A stretch of DNA of 64,000 nt from Syntrophobacter sp963666995 (lineage in GTDB: Bacteria > Desulfobacterota > Syntrophobacteria > Syntrophobacterales > Syntrophobacteraceae), in assembly GCA_963666995.1 (NCBI GenBank), contig OY762941.1, positions 992,001-1,056,000 of the forward strand, given 5' to 3'. The notes under the pieces were generated by a model that saw nothing but the letters and a program-made list of their open reading frames with translations, had not been told where the DNA came from and searched no databases. Shown here in pieces: positions 16,005-24,363 of the stretch; within the stretch, counting starts at the first letter, position 1, and each line of letters begins with the position of its first letter. A program made the translations under genes and the position numbers.

Positions 16005-16087
16005 CTAAAATTAGTATAATGATAACACCGACATACTAGCAAAAAATAAGGCATGCACCACTCCTGTACCACCGGCAAGGCTGGAGC

Positions 16088-16393
16088 ATGTCAACCAGAG
16101 TCTATGGCAGGTCAGACGACTTGATTGAATTCGGCAATGATCTCTCGGGAGAATTGAGTACCTATTTCCCGAATCATCCATTCGGAACGATCGTATTGTT
16201 CTCGGGTGGGACGCTCCTGTCTATAAGGTACGGCGAGGAGAAGCTCGGGATATGGTGCATAACGTTGCTCATGGCTGGAAAGCTTTCCAAGAGGATTCAT
16301 GAAACCTGCCATGATCCATGCGACCAGTCGAACACCGAGCGGTTGGATGCACAACTTGATTATTTTCTGGGACCCCAGTTAGGTTCGAGTTAG
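16088..16393 (+). CDS. Conserved small protein of unknown function
   Basis: 101 residues: 'MSTRVYGRSDDLIEFGNDLSGELSTYFP', 'TIVLFSGGTLLSIRYGEEKLGIWCITLLMAGKLSKRI'. The pattern 'vyG.SDDliEfegD..GE…vvFsdGTlL.vkYg..glGIW.i..l..G' belongs to a family of short hypothetical proteins often seen singly in bacterial accessory regions. No function is known to me. The ATG has GGAG close upstream (ggctggagcatg). It is convergent with the DUF5677-like gene, ending 8 bp from it. Confidence 0.65.
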   Translation: MSTRVYGRSDDLIEFGNDLSGELSTYFPNHPFGTIVLFSGGTLLSIRYGEEKLGIWCITLLMAGKLSKRIHETCHDPCDQSNTERLDAQLDYFLGPQLGSS

Positions 16394-16401
16394 TCACGAG
16401 G

Positions 16402-17544
16402 TCAGATTTGATCTCGAATGAAGTCTCGATAGGATTTCAGTTCGCGCATGATAGCCCGTTGCGCCAGGTTTTGCCGCTCCTCTGGTGGTAGCGTTTGACA
16501 TCTTGCACAGATTACATTCCGAAAAAGGACTGCTTCAGGATCGGCATTGGGGTACGTGCGCGTAAACCATTCTCGCGCCTCTGGCGTGAGGCTAAAGGAC
16601 TTGCGGCCTTCTCCAGCTGGTTCGTCGCAGAAAACGCAGTGTGGCTCCCCATCCATAGCTTCGTTCCCAGCTCCCGTTACTGACCCCGCTTCCTGATCTC
16701 TGATCTTCGCTACGACTTGCACCGTGATTTCATCGAGTTTGTTGCAGCGGTCCACGATGCTGTGTGCTCGTCCGAGAGCTTGCCAACCTAATTTTTCCGA
16801 CATGATCTTCAGCCACTCCACCCATACTGCCAAGAGTATGCGAGTCAAATTGGCGAAGTCGATCATCACTATGGTCTGATCATAGCCTGTGCGGATATAC
16901 GCCTCCTGCCGACGCAATGCCCAAGACGATCCATGAACATATGCGCTCAACTGCCGGTAGCTGAGGGCATAAAGCTTTTGTATCTCCGCGCCACATCTGT
17001 CGGCTTGGTCCTTCAGCGTGAGGTTACACCAATTCTTGAATTCACGCGTCTTCCCTTCACGGTTCACATACGTGTACCGTTCGCGTACTTCCGCAAAACG
17101 CTTCTCCAACTCCGCTTGCTGGAGGCTCATTGCTTCGACATGTTGCGGCTTCGCGGTCTGTGATTCCCATTGCAAGTACACTTCGCTAATTTTGTAGGCA
17201 TCAATCGCAGCGTAATCCAAAAAGGCTTCAGCGTGCATGTCCGGATCGAGAAGTATATATCGGAGGGTGATCACGTTCTCGCAGAAAAGCCGGATATGGG
17301 CCGTCGCTTGATACACCAACTCAAATCGCAAGAGCACATAGATGGCATTCAGGCTGCTGATCTCCCGATTGATGAATCGTCGGAGCAAATGCTGATACGG
17401 CGTTGTCGCGACGAAAGTGCGCTCCCGCTCAAGCGCTTCTTCTTGAGTCACTGCTATCATTTCGCCCACGAGGTCGAGCCACATCCAGATCTCTGGCGGG
17501 AAATCCACTTTTGCACTCGTCTTCTCCAGGTCGATTCTAGCCAT
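16402..17544 (-). CDS. DUF5677-like protein with C-terminal zinc-ribbon-like motif
   Basis: 380 residues, mostly helical. The middle ('AFLDYAAIDAYKISEVYLQW', 'QIQ…LYALSYRQLSAYVHGSSWAL' type segments with a conserved His-Gly) resembles DUF5677, a family of unknown function found in genomic islands. The C-terminal ~80 residues contain two CxxC pairs, 'CVFCDEPAG' and 'CARCQTLPP', a likely zinc site. No catalytic motif is evident. The GC content is close to the genome average, unlike the AT-rich gene at 18222-20132. The start ATG has AGGAGAAAG nearby. A role in defence is possible only by context. Confidence 0.6.
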   Translation of the reverse strand: MARIDLEKTSAKVDFPPEIWMWLDLVGEMIAVTQEEALERERTFVATTPYQHLLRRFINREISSLNAIYVLLRFELVYQATAHIRLFCENVITLRYILLDPDMHAEAFLDYAAIDAYKISEVYLQWESQTAKPQHVEAMSLQQAELEKRFAEVRERYTYVNREGKTREFKNWCNLTLKDQADRCGAEIQKLYALSYRQLSAYVHGSSWALRRQEAYIRTGYDQTIVMIDFANLTRILLAVWVEWLKIMSEKLGWQALGRAHSIVDRCNKLDEITVQVVAKIRDQEAGSVTGAGNEAMDGEPHCVFCDEPAGEGRKSFSLTPEAREWFTRTYPNADPEAVLFRNVICARCQTLPPEERQNLAQRAIMRELKSYRDFIRDQI

Positions 17545-17766
17545 TCTGACTTTCTCCTGCGGACTTCACCTTCGCAGGTGGCCCGGCTAACAGGTATCCA
17601 AGCCGCCCCTTTGCAGTCCGTTGAAAAACCATCGGCATTTGCTTTTTTGACCACCCGATACAACACCGTTTCTGCTATAATTCATCGGACCTAAAACGCC
17701 GATCAAGGGCGGATCGATGGCACTTGGCATTTTGTAAGGTAAAATGCAAAATTTCATGACGGCAAC

Positions 17767-18012
17767 TTATGCAGCGTCAAAACCAGCTTTGGTTAGCCTG
17801 AACGAACCCCGTCTCGGCGCGACTTCAACCCACCCTTCTTGATCTGCAAATTCCATCCCAAGCATGAAGTCCTTGGCGGCGAAGCCACGCTCAAGGAACA
17901 CTGGCTGAAGACTGTTGAACCATACAACACCACCAGCAGAACAATTAAAGTGCAAAACAAAAATCCTGAGTATTTCCCGCGCAGCATCCGCGGGGGAGGG
18001 TTCTTTTGCCAT
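17767..18012 (-). CDS. Small winged-helix-like protein of unknown function
   Basis: 81 residues: 'AAREILRIFVLHFNCSAGGVVWFNSLQPVFLERGFAAKDFMLGMEFADQEGWVEVAPRRGSFRLTKAGFD'. The alternating helix pattern ending in a short beta hairpin (GWVEV…SFRLT) resembles small winged-helix DNA-binding or MarR-like folds. An AAAGGTGAAAAG site precedes the ATG at 18012. No partner gene is evident, and the distance to the upstream RelA/SpoT-domain gene is ~210 bp. The function is unknown. Confidence 0.6.
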   Translation of the reverse strand: MAKEPSPADAAREILRIFVLHFNCSAGGVVWFNSLQPVFLERGFAAKDFMLGMEFADQEGWVEVAPRRGSFRLTKAGFDAA

Positions 18013-18221
18013 TTCTTTTCACCTTTCGTTATAGAAACTAAACATGCCTTATTAATTAATTTTGATAAGCGGAGTAACAGTATTTGGGTACCCACACAAA
18101 ATGGCACTCACACAGAGCCACAAACGAATTCTGTTGCATCGACACTGTCTCAGAACGAAAAATCAATAACGTTATCTCTTTCCTGAGCTTCAATAGATAA
18201 TACCAAATCTCCAAATTGCAT

Positions 18222-20132
18222 CTATCCATTCATACTGCCATGAAAATAATCATAAATATTCTGGGTCATTTTTACAAATAAAGGGTTTTTAACGCGATGA
18301 TCCCTTATCTTTGCTTCAATCAGCTTCAAACATTCAGAGATTGTTTTCCGAGCAGCCTTGATATCTCCTTTAAAATAAAGGTATATAGACATGGCCTCCA
18401 TTGCATGGACTTTACCTTTATCATTTATTTCAGATAAATCCAGGAGTTTTTCGATGTCATTACTTAATAATTCGATCTCTCTATGGAAGGCATCATAGTT
18501 GGGATTTCTTTGAAGAATATACCTAGAAAAATAATAAACTACTAAATTTGCCAATATTTTGCTGCGCTCAGTTTTTTCTAATTCTCCATCTGAAAAATTA
18601 TAACGCAATGTATGTGCATAATCCATATTAGCACAAGCATTTATCAAATCATCCAAATTACTACTACCAGATTTAAGATATGAAAAAAAGTAATACTCAC
18701 CAATCCTACGATATATATGAACTTCTGATAGCATATTTTCATAAGAAACATATTGTGGATATAACTCTAAATAGTTGTTTTTTATAACTTCTTCAAGGAT
18801 ATATATACCCCTCTTAAAGTCACCATGCTTTATACAAGCGCCAGCATGCCTATAGAATACAAGTGGATCACTTACAATTGTGTGAAGATTTTTATCATCC
18901 TTGAAGTTTGTATGTCTTCTGAAATATTGATCTACTCTTCTAATAAATTCATATAGTAACATATCACTAATCTTAGTTCTAATATTCAATATATTTATAA
19001 TAGATTGTTGAGTTTTTGTATCACTATTTAGAAGAGCGTAGGCAAGTAGTGTCATTACCAGCCTTTTCCTTCTCCATTTTATTGGGTCAATTTCATATAT
19101 TATAGACAAAATATCTTGACCATATTTCTCCATTGCATATTCGCTAAATTGTTTTAATTTTTTAATTGCATCAATTGTGTCAGTATTTAGTTTATAGTTT
19201 ATATCAGAAAGTGTTTGCCTGTCATCATCATTATAACATTCTAGCTCCAACGATTCTATCGCTATAGACCCAGTATTTGACAATGCAATCGGCGTCCGTC
19301 TCAAATCTAAGAATTCATCATAAATGATACGCTGATGGTATTCTACTGCATTAAGTAATGCCTTTTGGCAGTGGAATTCCTCAAGGAATGGTGCATTTTC
19401 AATTGCTTCCTTTTTTTTCGCTTTACGTAGGCTATAATTCATCTTGTGTTCTATTTGAGCCCAAGTATGCTGCATAATAGTTCTCAGCTGTATTTCTATT
19501 GGGAAAGAGCCAAGTTCTGATTCTGTCGCGACATCGGTTTTCCCCTCACCTGGATATTGCTCCGCATGCTCACCAAAACTAGCATCAGGTCCCTGATATC
19601 TCACAAGTAAATGCAATGACTCATAACTAGTTGGTGGCGAATCCCATTTAAATTTTGGCTCTATTTCTTTAAGTCTTTTCGTTATATTTTTTTTATCTCT
19701 GCCCATCATAGGTGTATCTGGAGATTTAATCATATAGCCTTTTATTTTTTCTATAGTAAAAGGTGCATAATCTGAGAAATAATTGATGGCATCTATTAAA
19801 TCGTTAAAGAAATACATAACCAATCTTGCTCCAATAAGATCGTATATAATCTGCTGTATTGTTAGTATCGTGCTAGTTTTATAGATTTCGTCAAGCGATT
19901 TCTTGTTGTTACGGATACGATCCACCTTATCAACAAAGCTTTCTTGGCTTTTAATTCGCGTCTGATAAAATGCAACCAAATAATCACCGGTTTGCTTACT
20001 ATACCAAGTTAAATCATTGTTAAGCTTAATATAAATAGCCTCAAGTTTTGAACGATTAGACTTATACCATTTTCTAAGATCATCTTTTGAAATTGCTTCG
20101 AGTCCATTTCTGTCTAGGCGTAGCTCTGACAT
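18222..20132 (-). CDS. RelA/SpoT-domain protein with long helical C-terminus
   Basis: 636 residues. The N-terminal ~240 match the RelA/SpoT nucleotidyltransferase (ppGpp synthetase) domain: 'IIYDLIGARLVMYFFNDL' (Asp98, Mg ligand position), 'SYESLHLLVRY' (169-179), 'PIEIQLRTIMQHTWAQIEHKMNY' (211-233; Glu213 and Gln215 retained). There is no HD hydrolase domain and no TGS/ACT region. The remaining ~390 residues are helical and TPR-like (around 'RHAGACIKHGDFKRGIYILEEV' and 'SIYLYFKGDIKAARKTISECL'). The gene is far richer in A+T than its surroundings, a clear sign of transfer. Stand-alone synthetases of this kind include small alarmone synthetases, tRNA- or ATP-modifying toxSAS toxins and phage-sensing CapRel proteins. 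Which one this is cannot be told. No antitoxin ORF overlaps it. Confidence 0.8.
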   Translation of the reverse strand: MSELRLDRNGLEAISKDDLRKWYKSNRSKLEAIYIKLNNDLTWYSKQTGDYLVAFYQTRIKSQESFVDKVDRIRNNKKSLDEIYKTSTILTIQQIIYDLIGARLVMYFFNDLIDAINYFSDYAPFTIEKIKGYMIKSPDTPMMGRDKKNITKRLKEIEPKFKWDSPPTSYESLHLLVRYQGPDASFGEHAEQYPGEGKTDVATESELGSFPIEIQLRTIMQHTWAQIEHKMNYSLRKAKKKEAIENAPFLEEFHCQKALLNAVEYHQRIIYDEFLDLRRTPIALSNTGSIAIESLELECYNDDDRQTLSDINYKLNTDTIDAIKKLKQFSEYAMEKYGQDILSIIYEIDPIKWRRKRLVMTLLAYALLNSDTKTQQSIINILNIRTKISDMLLYEFIRRVDQYFRRHTNFKDDKNLHTIVSDPLVFYRHAGACIKHGDFKRGIYILEEVIKNNYLELYPQYVSYENMLSEVHIYRRIGEYYFFSYLKSGSSNLDDLINACANMDYAHTLRYNFSDGELEKTERSKILANLVVYYFSRYILQRNPNYDAFHREIELLSNDIEKLLDLSEINDKGKVHAMEAMSIYLYFKGDIKAARKTISECLKLIEAKIRDHRVKNPLFVKMTQNIYDYFHGSMNG

Positions 20133-20539
20133 AGTAGTCTCCAGTTTTTTAAAAGTTATAGGTTCAATAATTAGAACTATTAATCACATAAATGGTTTAT
20201 TATCTGGCTCAAATTCATTTATTCAGACCAGTACTAGTATTTTTATAATCAATTCAACGTGGCAATTAATATACTGAAAAATCCGACTACAGAAACCCAA
20301 TTTGAAGTATTATCTAGTCCAGAAATCGCATGGTCCCATAACTTCATATCATTACCTATGCGTTGCAAATGAATAGCTTAAACTTACCATATTACCGATC
20401 AAGATTTTTGGAAAGTAAAATCTTCGATTTTTCCCCTTGCATTTCCCGCCCCACTGTGTATTCCAAAATTGTCAAAAAACTGAACACGGGAGGCCACACG
20501 TCAGATGGCAACATTTATTTTGAGCGGTGAACATATTTG
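20133..20539. other. AT-rich gap upstream of the c4-type RNA
   Basis: About 400 bp between the divergent RelA/SpoT-domain gene and the c4-type RNA. The first ~300 bp are AT-rich like that gene. It presumably contains promoters for both sides. No gene was seen. Confidence 0.3.
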
Positions 20540-20605
20540 TGCGGAGTCCGCCCATGTCGCGAGGCATGGGCCAACCCTCTTACCGGGTTGCGACAGGACT
20601 CCGCA
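20540..20605 (+). ncRNA. c4-type antisense RNA of a phage antirepressor operon
   Basis: The 66 bases fold into a three-way junction. A 10-bp outer stem (TGCGGAGTCC with GGACTCCGCA) encloses hairpin 1 (GCCCATG/CATGGGC, 20550-20571) and hairpin 2 (CAACCC/GGGTTG, 20572-20590) with loop TCTTACC. This is the plan of the c4 RNA of phages P1/P7, which lies upstream of the antirepressor in the same transcript and blocks its expression by pairing. Here 20578-20595 can pair with 20626-20643, at the start codon of the next ORF, at 15 of 18 positions. The following genes (small ORF, then BRO antirepressor) are the expected partners. Confidence 0.7.
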
Positions 20606-20624
20606 ATTTTATTTGGAGGATGCT

Positions 20625-21011
20625 ATGTCGAAAAACGGTAAGAAAATTGGAAGTGAATGCATGGCTACTCAGAGCCTGGAGCTTGCCCACGTCGGACCAT
20701 CATTGGAAGGAATCAAAACCGTCGACTTCTCGCTTCAGGAAATGGTGCAGAACAAACTCGGCTATCTCGGGATGTTTTTCGAGATGCTGAACGACAATCC
20801 GAACATGGACGGCGAGAGTTACCACCTGGTCGGGCAGGCACTGTACGAGAAGGTGGAAGACGAGATCAACAAGCTGTTTGAATTCGTCGAGAAGCAATGC
20901 GGACCGATCTGCATCGTGCAGGCGATGTTCGGGCAGGAAGGAATCCAAGGCGGGAGCAACGTCGCAGCCAAAATCGGTGAATACCTGTGCGGAGGTGGAT
21001 ATGAACACTGA
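20625..21011 (+). CDS. Small ORF in icd position of the c4/antirepressor operon
   Basis: 128 residues from the ATG preceded by TTTGGAGGATGCT; the longer frame would run through the c4-type RNA. The protein ('SLEGIKTVDFSLQEMVQNKLGYLGMFFEMLNDN', 'SYHLVGQALYEKVEDEINKLFEFV') is helical with no recognised family. Its start codon region is complementary to the c4-type RNA, and its 3' end overlaps the antirepressor gene by 11 bp. This is how P1 icd lies between c4 and ant: repression of the first ORF also shuts down the coupled second. The regulatory role is inference. Confidence 0.7.
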   Translation: MSKNGKKIGSECMATQSLELAHVGPSLEGIKTVDFSLQEMVQNKLGYLGMFFEMLNDNPNMDGESYHLVGQALYEKVEDEINKLFEFVEKQCGPICIVQAMFGQEGIQGGSNVAAKIGEYLCGGGYEH

Positions 21012-21960
21012 GACGAACATCATCCCTTTCGAATACAAGGACAAGCCGATAAGGGTGGTCCAGGGCGAGGACGGGGAACCACTGTGGGTGGCAAAGGATG
21101 TATCCGAAGTGCTGCGGATCGCCGATCATCATCAGGCGACTGAGAAACTCGATGATGACGAGAGGGGTAGGTATAATGTACCCACCCCCTCCGGCGAACA
21201 GGAAATGATCGTCATCAACGAATCAGGACTTTACACGTTGATCATGCGTTCCAACAAACACGAGGCCAAATCTTTCCGCCGCTGGATCACCCACGAGGTA
21301 CTCCCCACTCTCCGCAAGACCGGTTCCTATTCCTTAAAGGAGAAGGGACCGAGGACCCCGCGGAACCTGGGGCCGATCCATGACCAGTTCTTGACGGCGA
21401 TGGAGATTGCCGAGCTTATGGGAATGCCTCAAGGGGAAGCGGTCCTTTACGCCAATACGCTGACCGAGAAGGCAACGGGGTATGACCTGCTGGATCTCAT
21501 GGGGACAAAGGAGCGGTTTCAGACCCTGGCGGACGCGGCGCGGGAAAATGCGGCCGCCTTTGCGGCCAACCCGTCTTTGCCGGCGATGTGGGGACCTCAT
21601 TTACCGGGCCGCCCGGCCGCACTCCCGAATTATCTGCCTGCCGGAAAGGAGCCGGAATGGCTGAAACAGCTTCACGCTGAACGCGACCACGTTCTTCGGT
21701 TCCTCAGAGAACGCTGCATCGCCGAGCCCGCCGCGCGGGTTCCGACCAAGGACCTGTACGCGGCGTATTATCTGTGGTGCATGGAAAGGAAAACAAGTTT
21801 CCTGCTGCCCAAGCAGCGATTCGGGAAGCGGCTTCTCGAGATGGGGTATTGCCCCATAAGAGGGGTAAACACAAGGCCCGATCTTCTTGGTTTCGGCACT
21901 CAGACCGGAATTGCCGAGGCCAGGAATCAAATATTCAGACTATATGGGAAAAACTTATAG
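21001..21960 (+). CDS. BRO-N domain antirepressor
   Basis: 319 residues, starting at ATGAACACTGAG (GGAGGTGG just upstream). Residues ~5-105 form a BRO-N domain: 'NIIPFEYKDKPIRVVQGEDGEPLWVAKDVSEVL', 'INESGLYTLIMRSNKHEAKSFRRWITHEVLPTLRKTGSY'. The second half ends with 'LRERCIAEPAARVPTKDLYAAYYLWCMERKTSFLLPKQRFGKRLLEMGY', a module also found at the C-terminus of D5-type phage primases. Proteins of this type are phage antirepressors that bind or inactivate repressors. Overlap with the preceding ORF indicates translational coupling. No other phage structural or replication gene is nearby, so this looks like an isolated immunity module or prophage remnant. Confidence 0.85.
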   Translation: MNTETNIIPFEYKDKPIRVVQGEDGEPLWVAKDVSEVLRIADHHQATEKLDDDERGRYNVPTPSGEQEMIVINESGLYTLIMRSNKHEAKSFRRWITHEVLPTLRKTGSYSLKEKGPRTPRNLGPIHDQFLTAMEIAELMGMPQGEAVLYANTLTEKATGYDLLDLMGTKERFQTLADAARENAAAFAANPSLPAMWGPHLPGRPAALPNYLPAGKEPEWLKQLHAERDHVLRFLRERCIAEPAARVPTKDLYAAYYLWCMERKTSFLLPKQRFGKRLLEMGYCPIRGVNTRPDLLGFGTQTGIAEARNQIFRLYGKNL

Positions 21961-21973
21961 ATTTAGAATAATG

Positions 21974-22001
21974 ACCCGCTATAATGCCCCTCATAGCGGG
22001 T
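21974..22001 (+). terminator. Hairpin after the antirepressor gene
   Basis: ACCCGCTAT and ATAGCGGGT form a perfect 9-bp stem with a 10-base loop, 13 bp beyond the stop codon. The following bases are TTGCCCC rather than a T-run. A terminator is the likely role because of its position. Confidence 0.5.
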
Positions 22002-22297
22002 TGCCCCGTCACATCAAGTGATTCGAGTTGAGGACAAGGTTCGTTTCCCTCCATTCTCTCAGTCAAGCTCTCGAATGAACCGCTTTGGATTGTCTTTCGA
22101 TCCCAAGAGAAATAAACTCATTAAAGCAGTCCAACCACAGAATATTGTTACTTGTTTTAGAACACGTACTGCTTTTTTACAATCTGGACCAAGCGGTGAC
22201 TTGCTATGGTAAATATCGCCAAAGCCTGCTATCGAGCGAGTCAGCTACATTAGAAAGTTGGCTGAAGATCAGAAACCGAACAAGAAGGAGGAAGGAA

Positions 22298-23110
22298 ATG
22301 GGCGACGGTCTTAACTCATGGAGCTTCCTGCGAAAAATGACGTGGCAAGACGTGCTGCTCATTCTCGCCGTATTGCTTCTGGCTCGTTTGTTGATATTGT
22401 CCGTGAGATGGATATCCCGCCATGCAGCCGAAAAGGTATCGCCACGCCTGCGCATGACCATTCTTCGTGTACCGCCTATCACTCGCCTTTTGATCGATCT
22501 CGGAGCTATTGCGGTCATTATTCCGATTCTTGTTGAGCCGACCTTTCAAAATGTCGTTGCCCTAACCGCCAGCATCGGTCTGGCACTGGCCTTCGCGCTC
22601 AAGGACTATGGGAGCAGTCTCGTTGCGGGAATGGTGGCGATACTGGAACATACTTACCAGCCGGGAGACTGGATCGAGGTGGGCGGCACTTATGGCGAAG
22701 TGAAATCTATTGGTGTCCGAGCGATACACCTGGTGACGCCGGACGATACAGCGGTTATCATCCCGCACTCCCGTCTCTGGTCGGCAAGCATTTCGAACGC
22801 CAGTGAAGGCAATCGAAGTATCCTTTGCGTGGCGGATTTCTATCTTCACCCCGACCATGACGCTTTTGCTGTTCGGAGATTGCTTAAGGAGATAGCGGAT
22901 TCAAGCTCGTACCGCAAGCCGGAAACGCCGATTACGGTGATTATCCTGGAAACACCTTGGGGCACGCACTACCGGCTAAAGGTTTACGTAAAAGAAAGCC
23001 GTGAGCAGTTCCTTCTCATTACAGACTTGACGATCCGGGGCAAAGAGGCCCTTCGAAGCATGAATATCCGATTTGCACAAGCCCCTTACGCGGAAACCGG
23101 AAGAAGTTGA
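22298..23110 (+). CDS. MscS-family mechanosensitive ion channel
   Basis: 270 residues, start chosen at the ATG preceded by AAGGAGGAAGGAA; the longer frame lacks such a site. The protein has N-terminal membrane helices ('VLLILAVLLLARLLILSV', 'LLIDLGAIAVIIPILV') and a pore-type helix with Gly/Ala packing ('ALTASIGLALAFALKDYGSSLVAGMVAIL'). The MscS beta domain follows ('GDWIEVGGTYGEVKSIGVRAIHLVTPDDTAVIIPHSRLWSASISNAS'). It should act in the inner membrane as a pressure-release valve during osmotic downshift. It is a short MscS, close in size to E. coli MscS (286), and stands alone. Confidence 0.88.
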   Translation: MGDGLNSWSFLRKMTWQDVLLILAVLLLARLLILSVRWISRHAAEKVSPRLRMTILRVPPITRLLIDLGAIAVIIPILVEPTFQNVVALTASIGLALAFALKDYGSSLVAGMVAILEHTYQPGDWIEVGGTYGEVKSIGVRAIHLVTPDDTAVIIPHSRLWSASISNASEGNRSILCVADFYLHPDHDAFAVRRLLKEIADSSSYRKPETPITVIILETPWGTHYRLKVYVKESREQFLLITDLTIRGKEALRSMNIRFAQAPYAETGRS

Positions 23111-23585
23111 TATGAAACAGGGGCGGGACGCAAAGTTGGAATCCCGACTCAAACGATGACAAATCGCACATTATTCCGGTTTGATCGATGGTGCAACGAC
23201 GGAAGGAAACCCGGTTGAGGGTGCTTTTCAGGTCACGCCGACAATCGGATCCCCGAGCGGATCGGGCAGCCTCCCTTTGAAATTGAAACTGTGCGCACCC
23301 TTGTTCAACGACAATTGTTACTCCAAAAAGAGGTACCCGGGTGCACCTCGATATGAGCGACATCAAAGTTGAATTCCATGCTTTCTCCCACCCCTCTGCT
23401 TATGCATACACGATCTTAAGCGTGCAGGTGCCGTTATTGAGATTGGTCGCTCCGGCTGTCACCGTACGCCACAGCCATAGTCTCCGGGCTTCGGCCGCCG
23501 CAATATCTGAATCGGGGATCCGGGGAGGTGCCTTTTATATGATTATCAGACCCGCAATACTGGAATAATACGTGCGATGACACAC
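23111..23585. other. Gene-free stretch before tRNA-Leu
   Basis: About 475 bp with no recognisable gene on either strand. Short frames here show no family pattern. Confidence 0.3.
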
Positions 23586-23620
23586 AAAAAAGCCCGGTCC
23601 TTCGTTGGAAAGACCGGGCT
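23586..23620 (-). terminator. Rho-independent terminator of tRNA-Leu(GAG)
   Basis: AGCCCGGTC and GACCGGGCT form a 9-bp GC-rich stem. On the minus strand the stem is followed by a run of six T (plus-strand AAAAAA at 23586-23591). It begins 15 bp after the tRNA 3' end. Confidence 0.85.
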
Positions 23621-23634
23621 AATTGACACTTAGA

Positions 23635-23720
23635 TGGTGCCGAAGGCCGGACTCGAACCGGCACGAGTTTCCCCACCACCCCCTCAAGATGGCGTGTCTA
23701 CCAAGTTCCACCACTTCGGC
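23635..23720 (-). tRNA. tRNA-Leu (anticodon GAG)
   Basis: 86 nt with encoded CCA. The acceptor stem is GCCGAAG/CTTCGGC, the D arm has TTGGTAGACACGC, the anticodon stem is CCATC/GGTGG with loop TTGAGGG giving anticodon GAG, a long variable arm follows, and the T arm has GGTTCGAGTCC. The last 20 bases are copied exactly at 56507-56526 and nearly so at 14617 and 4014. secG lies 120 bp upstream on the same strand. Confidence 0.95.
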
Positions 23721-23840
23721 ACGTAACGAAGCATTATAGCTGAAAACCGCCTGTTGGCAAGCCTAAAACGGCCCGGCACCTTCATGTACTGTTGACGGTA
23801 CGAACCGCCGGCCGCAATTGCCTGCTCGATCGCCTGCCTC

Positions 23841-24347
23841 CTACTGCTTCTTTCCGGCGGCGGGTTTATCCGCCGGTTTCTGCTGCTGCTTTGCAGCGGG
23901 AGCAGGTTTTTGAACTTCCTTCGCGGGCTCCTGAGCGGCAGGGGCCGGGGCAGTTGCGGCAGCCTGCGGAGCAGCGGCCTGGGCCGGAGCCGTTTGCTGA
24001 GGCACCGCCGAGGACTGTTCGGGAGCCGGCTGCACGGGCCTCGCTTCGGGAAGCGCCGGGGGCGCGGGCGCCTGAGGGGCCTGCTCGACCGGAACGTCCT
24101 TCATGATGGACCTCGTCTGAGGCGTCGTCGACATGTAGGAAAGCCCAAGGCAGGTCAGCATGAACACCACGGCCGCCCCTGTCGTGAGCTTACTCAGAAA
24201 GGTCGATCCTCCGGAGCCGCCGAAAAGGGTCTGGGAAGCGCCTCCGAATGCCGCGCCCATCTCCGCCCCTCTTCCCGTCTGAAGCAAAACGATCAGGATG
24301 AGGGCCACCGAGGCCACTATATGGAACAGAATCACTACCGTATACAT
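23841..24347 (-). CDS. secG: Preprotein translocase subunit SecG
   Basis: 168 residues from MYTVVILFHIV. Two transmembrane helices ('VVILFHIVASVALILIVLLQTG' and 'GAAVVFMLTCLGLSYMS') enclose the SecG signature 'GRGAEMGAAFGGASQTLFGGSGGSTFLSKLTT'. SecG assists SecYE in protein export at the inner membrane. After ~75 residues comes an unusually long tail of ~90 residues, rich in Ala, Pro, Gln and Lys, common in deltaproteobacterial SecG. The gene directly follows tpiA (16 bp), the usual tpiA-secG-tRNA-Leu order. The ATG is chosen over an upstream one because the family starts here. Confidence 0.93.
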   Translation of the reverse strand: MYTVVILFHIVASVALILIVLLQTGRGAEMGAAFGGASQTLFGGSGGSTFLSKLTTGAAVVFMLTCLGLSYMSTTPQTRSIMKDVPVEQAPQAPAPPALPEARPVQPAPEQSSAVPQQTAPAQAAAPQAAATAPAPAAQEPAKEVQKPAPAAKQQQKPADKPAAGKKQ

Positions 24348-24363
24348 TAAGAATTCCCGATTT

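Noticed and set aside
17729..17750. TGGCACTTGGCATTTT as a sigma-54 promoter
   Set aside because: The -24 half fits but the -12 TTGC is missing at the required spacing.
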